In this document: positions 33,249 to 40,908 of the stretch, one piece after another
How the letters are laid out: every line of letters starts with the position of its first letter
How positions within the stretch are numbered: position 1 is the stretch's first letter
DNA from: Planctomycetota bacterium
GTDB lineage: Bacteria; Planctomycetota; Uabimicrobiia; Uabimicrobiales; Uabimicrobiaceae
Assembly: GCA_029260735.1 (NCBI GenBank)
Contig: JAJDCR010000050.1
Span: 1-64,000, forward strand
Direction of reading: 5' to 3'
DNA: 64,000 nucleotides
The notes under the pieces: generated by a model
Database searches by the model: none
What the model saw: only the letters and a program-made list of their open reading frames with translations
Told to the model about the DNA's origin: nothing
Made by a program: the position numbers and the translations under genes

Positions 33249-33983
33249 ATGTATCAAAAAACACTTTTTGCAATAGTATCTTCTCTCATAATATTTTCTA
33301 TGTCCGTTTCAGCAACAACTATAACGGCTCAGGCGGATAGTTTTGTGGTAGCTTCAAGCCCTAACTCTTCCGATGGAAGCAATAGTGAACTTCGAGTCAA
33401 AAATGCCGCTTCTTCCGATGGAAGCTCTAATGTAAATCTCTCCGCTAGTCGTAAAATCTATATCCAATTTAATCTTTCGGGCCTCTCCCAAAGTATAGCC
33501 AACGCTTCCTTTTCTTTGGTAGACGAAGGAGGATCAGGGGGAAATCCTGTTTCTGGTCTCCAGACCTTTAATATTTTTGGATTAAACGATGGAGTAAGTG
33601 GTGAGAACTGGACAGAATCAACCCTCACCTGGAACAACGCTCCGGCCAATAACACAACCAGTCGCAGTGGAGTAACTAGCTCGGCTACTTTACTCGGACA
33701 ATTCACTATCAATGGAACTGGCAACCAAGGAGATCTTATTCAGTTTTCAGGAGCTAGCTTAGACAGTTTCTTAAACCAAGATACCAATGGACTAGCCACT
33801 CTTATTGTTAGCAGAGACACATTTCATTCTGATCACAGTGGCTTCATCCATACTTTTGCCTCACGAGAACACCCTTCCTTGGCTGCTCCAAGCTTGAATT
33901 TTGACGAAGTTGCCATCCCAGAGCCTTCCACGATATTGTTTTTATCGATAGCTTTAGGCGCTTTGTTTGTTCGTAGGAAGTAA
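33249..33983 (+). CDS. DNRLRE-domain PEP-CTERM protein, tandem paralog
   Basis: 244 residues, collinear with the preceding gene: ITAQADSFVVASSPN, YIQFNLSGLSQ, the shared GVSGENWTESTLTWNNAPANN and IPEPSTILFLSIALGALF then RRK. The middle is almost identical and the N- and C-termini have drifted, which suggests a local duplication followed by divergence. It likely shares the matrix or biofilm role of its partner. The start region MYQKTLFA parallels MYQKIFFA. Confidence 0.87.
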   Translation: MYQKTLFAIVSSLIIFSMSVSATTITAQADSFVVASSPNSSDGSNSELRVKNAASSDGSSNVNLSASRKIYIQFNLSGLSQSIANASFSLVDEGGSGGNPVSGLQTFNIFGLNDGVSGENWTESTLTWNNAPANNTTSRSGVTSSATLLGQFTINGTGNQGDLIQFSGASLDSFLNQDTNGLATLIVSRDTFHSDHSGFIHTFASREHPSLAAPSLNFDEVAIPEPSTILFLSIALGALFVRRK

Positions 33984-34076
33984 TTAGCAATCAAAATAGC
34001 CCAGCGTATCGTTCGCCTTTGGCTCACTTCCCCTAAAGTCACCACGGGATCTCAAAATAATTAATGAGGAAATTTC

Positions 34077-34490
34077 ATGAACGATCCGCTTATAAAAAAA
34101 GGATTTCTAGCTGCCGGCATAATGAATATCGGTGGCGTACTATTATTCTCACGGGCATTCACCAATGAGGCTATCAATACTGCTGATCCGGTAGTTATGT
34201 CGAACTTTGGCCTAGTTATGATAGTGGTATGGGGATTGGCTTATATTGCTGTTGCCAATCAATATAAGAAAGTTCGTTGGTTAGTTGCGGTATTTTGCAT
34301 AGAAAAATTGATTTATGTAACAGTCTGGCTATTATGGATGAATGGCAATTATACTAGCATTAGTGCTCTCTATTCAAAAGATCTATTTGCGGGCATATTC
34401 TATAGTATATATGGAATAAATGACTTTATATTTATGCTGTTTTTTGGTTGGGTCTTTCTGAAAACCAAAAGTATTTCAAAAGATTCCTAG
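34077..34490 (+). CDS. Four-helix membrane protein, unknown function
   Basis: 137 residues with four hydrophobic segments: FLAAGIMNIGGVLLF, FGLVMIVVWGLAYIAV, LVAVFCIEKLIYVTVWLLW and FAGIFYSIYGINDFIFMLFFGWVF. Charged residues are concentrated between and after them. I do not recognise a family; small DUF4345- or DoxX-sized membrane proteins look similar. A GAGGAAATTTC precedes ATG. The stop is 16 nt from the convergent patatin gene. Confidence 0.6.
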   Translation: MNDPLIKKGFLAAGIMNIGGVLLFSRAFTNEAINTADPVVMSNFGLVMIVVWGLAYIAVANQYKKVRWLVAVFCIEKLIYVTVWLLWMNGNYTSISALYSKDLFAGIFYSIYGINDFIFMLFFGWVFLKTKSISKDS

Positions 34491-34505
34491 TCTTCTCAAA
34501 CTCGA

Positions 34506-35348
34506 TCAAACTGAGCCCAAAAAATCCTGAGCATCTTTCTTTCCTAGATCAATGGCGTGTAAAACTCGTTCTCGGGTCAAAAATAATCCTCCCACTTTAG
34601 CCGGAGCACTCGGACAAATGCTCCGCACAACGACATCCCCAAACTCGAGAATAGGCTCAGGGCGTAAGATAGCTTGGAGGAGTCGAATTCGATCAGAAGG
34701 ACGAGGCCATAGCTTCAGACTTTTTCGCATCGCGGCAAAGAGAACCTTTTCCCAAAAAACTCCATCCCCCACTTCCACAACCCAAACTTCTTTTGCTCCC
34801 CAGTCAATCGCGGCCTGAATCGGTCGATTGTTCGTTACTCCCCCATCAATGTATTTTTGTCCTCGGATCTCGATAGGATCACATAAAAAAGGGATGCAAC
34901 TAGAGGAGAGATATTGAGCGCGTTTTTCTTCTCGCTCCCAGTCAGGGTCTTTAAAGCTAAAAATAACATTGGAAAGCGTTTCCAGCTCTGTTACCGACAT
35001 CAATAAATCAACTTCCAACTCCGAGGGATCAATCTCGTTTCCACTACGATCCTCGGCAAAACTATCGAGAACACCAGCTATTTTGAAGGGATTTTTTCCC
35101 CGCAAGAGTCGCTTGGGTTGAAAAATACCTCGCGTAACGGCTTTTTCCCAGTATTCGGTTAACTCGTCGGCTATTCCTAAAACCAAAGCGGCTCCGTTAC
35201 AAGCTCCGACCGAGGCTCCTGCGACAACATCAAAGCGAATATTTTGCGCAGCAAGTTCCATCACGGCTCCCGCTTGGTAGGCTCCTCGAAATCCTCCCCC
35301 TGGGAGAACTAAGGCCAGAGGACGTTTCACATCTTTTCCATCGATCAT
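34506..35348 (-). CDS. Patatin-like phospholipase
   Basis: 280 residues. The patatin dyad is visible: oxyanion loop PGGGFRGAYQ (16-25), nucleophile elbow GASVG with Ser46 (44-48) and the catalytic Asp168 in DGGVTNNRP. It would hydrolyse acyl esters of phospholipids; secretion is not evident (no signal peptide). Related bacterial RssA/YchK-type proteins are cytoplasmic. It is divergent from the propeller/NlpC gene, with two palindromes in the gap. Confidence 0.9.
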   Translation of the reverse strand: MIDGKDVKRPLALVLPGGGFRGAYQAGAVMELAAQNIRFDVVAGASVGACNGAALVLGIADELTEYWEKAVTRGIFQPKRLLRGKNPFKIAGVLDSFAEDRSGNEIDPSELEVDLLMSVTELETLSNVIFSFKDPDWEREEKRAQYLSSSCIPFLCDPIEIRGQKYIDGGVTNNRPIQAAIDWGAKEVWVVEVGDGVFWEKVLFAAMRKSLKLWPRPSDRIRLLQAILRPEPILEFGDVVVRSICPSAPAKVGGLFLTRERVLHAIDLGKKDAQDFLGSV

Positions 35349-35405
35349 GTTTCTCAGTTCCTTGTCTAAGTAACCATTAGTGGCACAAAATATTCTAGCT
35401 TTTTT

Positions 35406-35493
35406 CTTGTATCATACAAGGTCTTACCATAACAAAGTTCAAATTTATTTCTTCTAGGAAAGATATTTCTCATATCATAAAATTTATGATATG
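35406..35493. promoter_or_regulatory. Two perfect palindromes in a divergent intergenic region
   Basis: CTTGTAT-C-ATACAAG (35406-35420) and CATATCATAAA-A-TTTATGATATG (35471-35493) are perfect dyads 50 bp apart, between the start of the patatin gene (minus) and the start of the propeller gene (plus). They contain the shared core TATCAT and may be two operators for one regulator. Confidence 0.5.
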
Positions 35494-35558
35494 ATACAAG
35501 CCCTTAATAAATCAAAATCAAAAGTCTTTTTTTTGTCCATAAAAGCAGGAGGAGTATT

Positions 35559-37511
35559 ATGTTACGAAAGACAAATCTATTTTTTTTCGCACTTCTCATT
35601 CCCTTTTTTGTGCTAAACGCTCAGGAAAGTGAAGTTATCTTTCAAATTCCCTTGGGAAAAACAGGTGTTTCTTATGAGCTAAAAGACGTTCCCGACTTTT
35701 TACCTTCTGGTCCTTCTGCTTTTGTTATTGATTCCTCAGGAAGATTTTGGATTGCCGATGCTGTCGGACAAAGACTTCTTCAGTACAATTCGCAAGGAAC
35801 CCTTCTAAACACCATCGCTATGCCCCAAGAACTCGTTACAATCAGCGATTTTTGCACGACAGACGAAGGAATATTTATCTTAGACGCTGCCCTAATCTCT
35901 CCTAAAGTTTGGCACTTAGACAGCAAGGGAACCTTGATAAATAGCTACGACTCTCCTATTATGCTCGCCGATGGTCTCAGTGGAGTTAGCTACACCCCCG
36001 AAGATGGCTTACTTTTAGAGCAAGAAGGAGGAGTTCACTTAACTCAAATTTGGAGCCGTAAGCAAGGGGAGAGTAATCAAACGGTTGCTGCCTACTCCTC
36101 TTCTTACCAAATTGATTTTACAAGTTCTCAGTCTCCTCAAATCAAAATAGGAAACCAGGATATTGCTCTAGAAAGCCCCCATCAAATTGTAGGCTTAAGT
36201 TTTCTTCATAGTAATCAGCGAGGGGATTTTTATATTGCTGTAGAGGAAATGGCTAACCTTCCTGTCATCCAAGTGGATCAGACAATACGCCATTATAATG
36301 CCCAAGGTAAACAAGTGGGGCTTACTCGTGTTCCTCTTGACGAACAGTTTATCAGCGTAGAGCACAGCATCGCCCTAGCTCCTGATAATACAGCCTATGC
36401 CTTGGTTACGCGACCAGGACATGTCGAAATACGGCGTCTAAATTTTAGCTCTCAGCTTTCTCCCCTCTTTCCCCATATTGAACCTTTAGAAGAAGCTGAC
36501 TCAGAAACAATTTCCTCTGAACGAGCCATTAGCCGCGATGCTATTATGAACAACGCAAGCCACTATGTTAACAATTCCGTTTACTTAAATTCGAGCAACG
36601 TTTATGGCGGAAGTTGTTCTGGAAGAACCAAGCCTCGCTTTATTGGAGGCCCTGCTACTTACAGCAGTGTCCCTTACGACTGGGGAGGATGGGATAGTGT
36701 CGCTGCTTTCAATAGCTACATGAAACAGAACTATGCGGCAGGAGATATCCACACCTCGGGAGTAGAATCTTGTTCTCGCGGAACAGACTGCTCTGGCTTT
36801 GTGACCCGAGCTTGGGGCTGTACCAATAAAAAATATGGAACCGTCACTCTACACCAAATCTCTAATCAATTGGGCTCTGTCCAAAGCCTAAAACGAGGTG
36901 ACATTGTCAATAAGCAAAGTAGCCATGTTCGTCTCTTTGCTAAGTTTGCCAATAATGGAGCTTACTACTACGAAGCAACTACCGGAGGCCATGACAGAGT
37001 TATCTACCGCTATCTTTCTTGGAGTTCTCAAAACGGCTATGTTCCTCGTCGATACATTCATGTTTCCGACAACACCCCGCCCACTCCTCCCACTCCTGGT
37101 CAGTGGCCCACACATAGTACCACTCAAAATAAAATCGGCCCTAACATTTATGCCATTCAATATCTCCTTCGCCAGCATGGACAAAGTCTTGGAATCGACG
37201 GAGAGTTTGGTCCTGAGACAAAAAGCAAGGTTTCTGCTCTGCAAAGTTCTTATGGCTTAAAAGCCGATGGAGTGGTCAACGAAACCACTTGGCGAAATGT
37301 TCTTATAAAAACAGTTTCTCAAGGAAGCAAAGGCGACAGTGTTCGTGCTGTTCAGTATTTACTGAGAAATAAGTTTGGCCATAGCTTAGGCGTAGATGGT
37401 ATTTTTGGATCAGGAACAAGAGCAGCCGTCATTCAATTCCAAAATTCGAAAGGCTTGGCAGCAGATGGAATTGTGGGCCCCAACACTTGGCGTGCTTTAG
37501 TTCGTTTATAA
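35559..37511 (+). CDS. Secreted beta-propeller, NlpC/P60 and double peptidoglycan-binding protein
   Basis: 650 residues. Signal peptide to about FVLNAQ; residues ~30-320 have NHL-type propeller repeats (SSGRFWIADAVGQRLLQYNSQG, where the run continues past the quote). An NlpC/P60 cysteine-peptidase core follows: RGTDCSGFVTRAW with Cys411, and His456 in KQSSHVRLF. Then two peptidoglycan-binding_1 domains (about 517-580 and 590-650), both with the LGIDGEFG / LGVDGIFG and LKADG / LAADG marks. It likely cuts or remodels the cell wall, with the propeller as a scaffold. The second Cys-His partner residue is not clear. Confidence 0.84.
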   Translation: MLRKTNLFFFALLIPFFVLNAQESEVIFQIPLGKTGVSYELKDVPDFLPSGPSAFVIDSSGRFWIADAVGQRLLQYNSQGTLLNTIAMPQELVTISDFCTTDEGIFILDAALISPKVWHLDSKGTLINSYDSPIMLADGLSGVSYTPEDGLLLEQEGGVHLTQIWSRKQGESNQTVAAYSSSYQIDFTSSQSPQIKIGNQDIALESPHQIVGLSFLHSNQRGDFYIAVEEMANLPVIQVDQTIRHYNAQGKQVGLTRVPLDEQFISVEHSIALAPDNTAYALVTRPGHVEIRRLNFSSQLSPLFPHIEPLEEADSETISSERAISRDAIMNNASHYVNNSVYLNSSNVYGGSCSGRTKPRFIGGPATYSSVPYDWGGWDSVAAFNSYMKQNYAAGDIHTSGVESCSRGTDCSGFVTRAWGCTNKKYGTVTLHQISNQLGSVQSLKRGDIVNKQSSHVRLFAKFANNGAYYYEATTGGHDRVIYRYLSWSSQNGYVPRRYIHVSDNTPPTPPTPGQWPTHSTTQNKIGPNIYAIQYLLRQHGQSLGIDGEFGPETKSKVSALQSSYGLKADGVVNETTWRNVLIKTVSQGSKGDSVRAVQYLLRNKFGHSLGVDGIFGSGTRAAVIQFQNSKGLAADGIVGPNTWRALVRL

Positions 37512-37653
37512 AATAGAGCTTCGCTTCAGGGTAAAAACTGTTTAAGCACAATTCCCTCACTGCTCCGCAGTGAATACCTTCTCTACTTTTAGCTTGACAG
37601 TTATGGGCTTCGCCCTATGCCGATTTTCTATCTCTTCACCCGTCGGAGAACCT

Positions 37654-38514
37654 ATGTCCTTTGATCCTAACTGGCTTGAAACAAGGTACCGTTTTGATTC
37701 GTCAGCGCGGAAAAACTCTACCGAGAAAAAGATGCTCGATCACTTCTCCTCCCTTGCCAATATCAACATTGTCGATATTGGAGCAGGAACGGGAAACAAT
37801 GTGCGCTATTATGCTTCTTTTCTTCCGCAAAATCAGAACTGGTTGCTACTGGATTCTGATTCTGATCTAAACTCCCAATCTCTTGTTTTACTCTCTCAGT
37901 GGGCGAAAAAAAATCATTGGTCCTACCAACTGTCCGAGAATGAGCTGCGGTTTCAAGTTGCCACTAAGACAGTCACAGTAAAAACTAAGTTAGGCTCCCT
38001 CTTAGAGTTAAATAAACTCGTTGATTTAGCGAAAGTAAACCTCATTACTGCAAATGCTGTTTTTGATCTTTTTTCTTCTCTCCAGTGGAAAAATTTTCTA
38101 AGTCAACTCATTCCTTTTTCTCTTCCTTTGCTAGCGACCTTAAACTACTCCGAAATGAATTTTTTCCCTTTTTGCGAAATAAATCAAAAATACATCGATA
38201 TCTATAATCAGCATATGACTCGAAAACAAAAATTTGGTAAAGCTATGGGACCAGATTGTGCCGAGCAAATGTCTCATGTTCTTACTCAATACAACTATAG
38301 TACCATTACTGGGCAGAGCAATTGGGTCATTAATACGAAAGAAAATTTTATGCTCCATTTTCTCATCGGGTTCATGGAAAAATCTGTCGAAGAAATGATA
38401 TCTGCTCCCTTAGAAAAAAAAGCTTTCCAGCAATGGGTTATAAAAAAACGAAAAGAAATCGAAGAGTCTCGCCTAGAAGCAAAGGTTCATCATATCGATA
38501 TTTTTGCTTGGTAA
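37654..38514 (+). CDS. Class I SAM-dependent methyltransferase
   Basis: 286 residues with ATG at 37654 after GGAG; the open frame runs 28 codons upstream but that region looks intergenic. Motif I is IVDIGAGTGNNVRYYA, followed by LLLDSDSDLNSQ and a strand VNLITANAVFDLF typical of post-motif II. The C-terminal helix ends EAKVHHIDIFAW. The acceptor is unknown. It lies 143 nt after the propeller/NlpC gene and 122 nt before the DUF2760 gene, so it may be monocistronic. Confidence 0.78.
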   Translation: MSFDPNWLETRYRFDSSARKNSTEKKMLDHFSSLANINIVDIGAGTGNNVRYYASFLPQNQNWLLLDSDSDLNSQSLVLLSQWAKKNHWSYQLSENELRFQVATKTVTVKTKLGSLLELNKLVDLAKVNLITANAVFDLFSSLQWKNFLSQLIPFSLPLLATLNYSEMNFFPFCEINQKYIDIYNQHMTRKQKFGKAMGPDCAEQMSHVLTQYNYSTITGQSNWVINTKENFMLHFLIGFMEKSVEEMISAPLEKKAFQQWVIKKRKEIEESRLEAKVHHIDIFAW

Positions 38515-38635
38515 TTCCTTAAGAAGAAGAAATGTGTTGCAAGAGTAAGAGAAGTTCGTTATAAGAAGGAAAAACAAAGATTTTAAGTGGGGTATCAAAA
38601 GTTTTTGGTAGCTCACCTAGTAGGAGAAAAGCTTA

Positions 38636-39127
38636 ATGGGAAAATTAACTTTAGCATTTAAAGCCTTCTTTCGTGTTCTCCAAGATTCCACTTTTGCGGA
38701 ATTAGCCACTTCATTCATGAGCAAGACATCCTCCTCTTCTCCTTCTTTACCTGAGTCCAGTGAAGCGCTGCAGCTTTTGGCTCTTCTCCAAGAAGAAGGA
38801 CGCTGGATCGATTTTTTACAAGAGGATATCGACGACTATGAAGACGAACAGGTCGGGGCAGCCGTTCGTGATATTCACAATAAATCCAAGAAAGTTTTAG
38901 AGCAATACTTTGAAGTAGTTCCCGTGCTTCCCGGAGAAGAAGAGAGTGAAACAACCGTCGAGGAAGGGTTTGATCCAGCCGAGATTAAACTAGTCGGAAA
39001 AGTCACAGGGAAACCGCCCTTCCAAGGTATTTTAAAACACCATGGTTGGCGTGTAAAAAAAATAAATCTTCCCCAAGAAAAAAGAGATTTCTCTATTTTA
39101 ACTCCCGCAGAAGTAGAATTATCCTAG
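38636..39127 (+). CDS. DUF2760-domain protein in the Hsp70 operon
   Basis: 163 residues. N-terminal helix (MGKLTLAFKAFFRVLQDS), a Ser-rich loop, then the DUF2760 core: LQLLALLQEEGRWIDFLQED, IHNKSKKVLEQYF and the C-terminal GKPPFQGILKHHGWRVKKINLP. DUF2760 proteins are repeatedly found next to Hsp70 pairs like the one following. It may be a cochaperone or client adaptor; no mechanism is established. It lies 13 nt before the first Hsp70 gene. Confidence 0.82.
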   Translation: MGKLTLAFKAFFRVLQDSTFAELATSFMSKTSSSSPSLPESSEALQLLALLQEEGRWIDFLQEDIDDYEDEQVGAAVRDIHNKSKKVLEQYFEVVPVLPGEEESETTVEEGFDPAEIKLVGKVTGKPPFQGILKHHGWRVKKINLPQEKRDFSILTPAEVELS

Positions 39128-39140
39128 TAAAGGCAAGAAA

Positions 39141-40901
39141 ATGGAAAAACATCGTTACATCGTCGGAATAGACTTAGGCACCACCAACTCAGTTATTTCC
39201 TATATTGATTTAGAAAACGAAGAGCAAAAAATTGAAACATTTTCTATCCCCCAGCTAGTCAAAGCCGGAAAAGTGGAGTCTAGAAATACCCTTCCTTCTT
39301 TTATTTATCTGCCTGGAGAACATGAACTTTCTCCAAAGAACCTAGCCCTTCCCTGGAATAAAAAAAAGGATTATTGTGTAGGTGAATTTGCCCGCGTCCA
39401 AGGAGGACAAGTTTCTAACCGATTAGTCAGTTCAGCAAAATCTTGGCTCTGTCACCGAGGAGTGGATCGAACCAGCAATATTCTTCCCTTCCAGGCGACC
39501 GAAGATGTTTCCAAAATCTCTCCTCTAGAAGCCTCTTCGCGTTACCTTCTTCATTTAAAAGAAGCTTGGAACCACGAAAGGGAAGCGGAAAATGCGTTGG
39601 AAAAGCAAAGCATCTACCTTACAGTTCCCGCCTCTTTTGATGCCGTGGCAAGAGAACTAACTGTCCAAGCCGCCAAAAATGTAGGCTTAGAAGTTACCTT
39701 ATTAGAAGAGCCCTTGGCCGCTTTTTATGCTTGGCTTTACCAATACCAAGAGCAGTGGCGCCAAGAGCTCGAAGTAGGAGACCTCATTCTGGTCGTTGAT
39801 GTAGGAGGAGGAACCAGTGACTTTAGTTTGATCTCCGCTCGCGAAGAAGAGGGAAATCTTATTTTAGAAAGAGAAGCAGTTGGGGATCATATCCTCCTTG
39901 GAGGAGACAATATGGATATTACTCTAGCTCATATCGTTAGCCAAAAACTCCCCAAGCAAAAACTCGATGCCTGGCAATCCGTCTCTCTCTGGCATAGTTG
40001 CCGAGAAGCAAAAGAAAAAATTCTCGAAGATGAATCTATCGACTCTGCTCCCGTTGTTATATTAGGACGCGGCAGTCGCCTCATCGGGGGTAGTCTAAAA
40101 ACGAAACTCACCCGCCAAGAAATAGAGGACACCTTACTCGGAGGTTTTTTTCCTCAGGTCGAGTCCAATGACTTTGGTGACACCAAACGAGTGGGTTTTA
40201 GCCAAGTCAACCTTCCCTATGCTAATGAGCCTGCTATCACGCGCCAAATTGCTCGTTTCTTAAACACTCACAGCAAGGCCGCTTCCCCGAACAAAGTGCT
40301 CTTTAACGGAGGAGTTTTTAAGGCAAAAGTCTTTCGAGAGCAAATTTTCTCTGTTATGCAAAGCTGGCAAAAAAAGAAAGAATTGCAAGTTCTCACAGGC
40401 AACGACCTAGATCTTTCCGTCGCCCAAGGTGCCGTTTACTACGGACAAGCCAAAAGGGGTAAGGGGATTCGAATCCGTGGAGGAACCGCTCATTCCTACT
40501 ACCTAGGGATAGAGTCTTCTCGCCCTGCCATTCCAGGTATCCCTATCCCCATGAAAGCAATGTGCGTTGTACCAGGTGGAATGGAAGAAGGAAGTCAAGC
40601 CGATATTCCCGAATCCCAACTCGCTCTCACCGTAGGAGAGCCCGTAATTTTTCCTTTCTATAGCTCCTCTAAGCGCAAAGATGATGAGATAGGCTCCATG
40701 AGCGACTACGAGGAAAATAGTTTTAATGAAGTGGCTTCCTTAGAAACCACTCTGAAAGCAGAGGGAGAAATAAAAGAAGGAGACAACATTCCTGTGAAAC
40801 TTCACAGCAAAGTTACAGAAGTAGGTACTCTAGAAATCTCTTGCCAAAGCCTCGACAAAAAACACCAGTGGAATTTAGAGTTTAATATTCGTAAGGGATA
40901 G
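39141..40901 (+). CDS. Hsp70-family protein (first of a pair)
   Basis: 586 residues. Nucleotide-binding motifs: GIDLGTTNSVISYID at the N-terminus, EEPLAAFYAWLYQY, VVDVGGGTSDFSLI and GGDNMDITLA. The substrate-binding part is short and beta-rich (ESSRPAIPGIPIPMKAM; VEPVIF-like VGEPVIFPFY), without the C-terminal lid of DnaK. It is therefore a divergent Hsp70, of the group encoded with DUF2760, and does not replace DnaK. Its stop is 7 nt from the next ATG, so the three genes form an operon. Confidence 0.9.
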   Translation: MEKHRYIVGIDLGTTNSVISYIDLENEEQKIETFSIPQLVKAGKVESRNTLPSFIYLPGEHELSPKNLALPWNKKKDYCVGEFARVQGGQVSNRLVSSAKSWLCHRGVDRTSNILPFQATEDVSKISPLEASSRYLLHLKEAWNHEREAENALEKQSIYLTVPASFDAVARELTVQAAKNVGLEVTLLEEPLAAFYAWLYQYQEQWRQELEVGDLILVVDVGGGTSDFSLISAREEEGNLILEREAVGDHILLGGDNMDITLAHIVSQKLPKQKLDAWQSVSLWHSCREAKEKILEDESIDSAPVVILGRGSRLIGGSLKTKLTRQEIEDTLLGGFFPQVESNDFGDTKRVGFSQVNLPYANEPAITRQIARFLNTHSKAASPNKVLFNGGVFKAKVFREQIFSVMQSWQKKKELQVLTGNDLDLSVAQGAVYYGQAKRGKGIRIRGGTAHSYYLGIESSRPAIPGIPIPMKAMCVVPGGMEEGSQADIPESQLALTVGEPVIFPFYSSSKRKDDEIGSMSDYEENSFNEVASLETTLKAEGEIKEGDNIPVKLHSKVTEVGTLEISCQSLDKKHQWNLEFNIRKG

Positions 40902-40908
40902 GTTTGTC

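Noticed and set aside
13792..38627. Shared 17-mer TTTTGGTAGCTC-CCTA at 13.8 and 38.6 kb
   Set aside because: Short, no inverted structure and no clear role; may be chance or a remnant of an old repeat.
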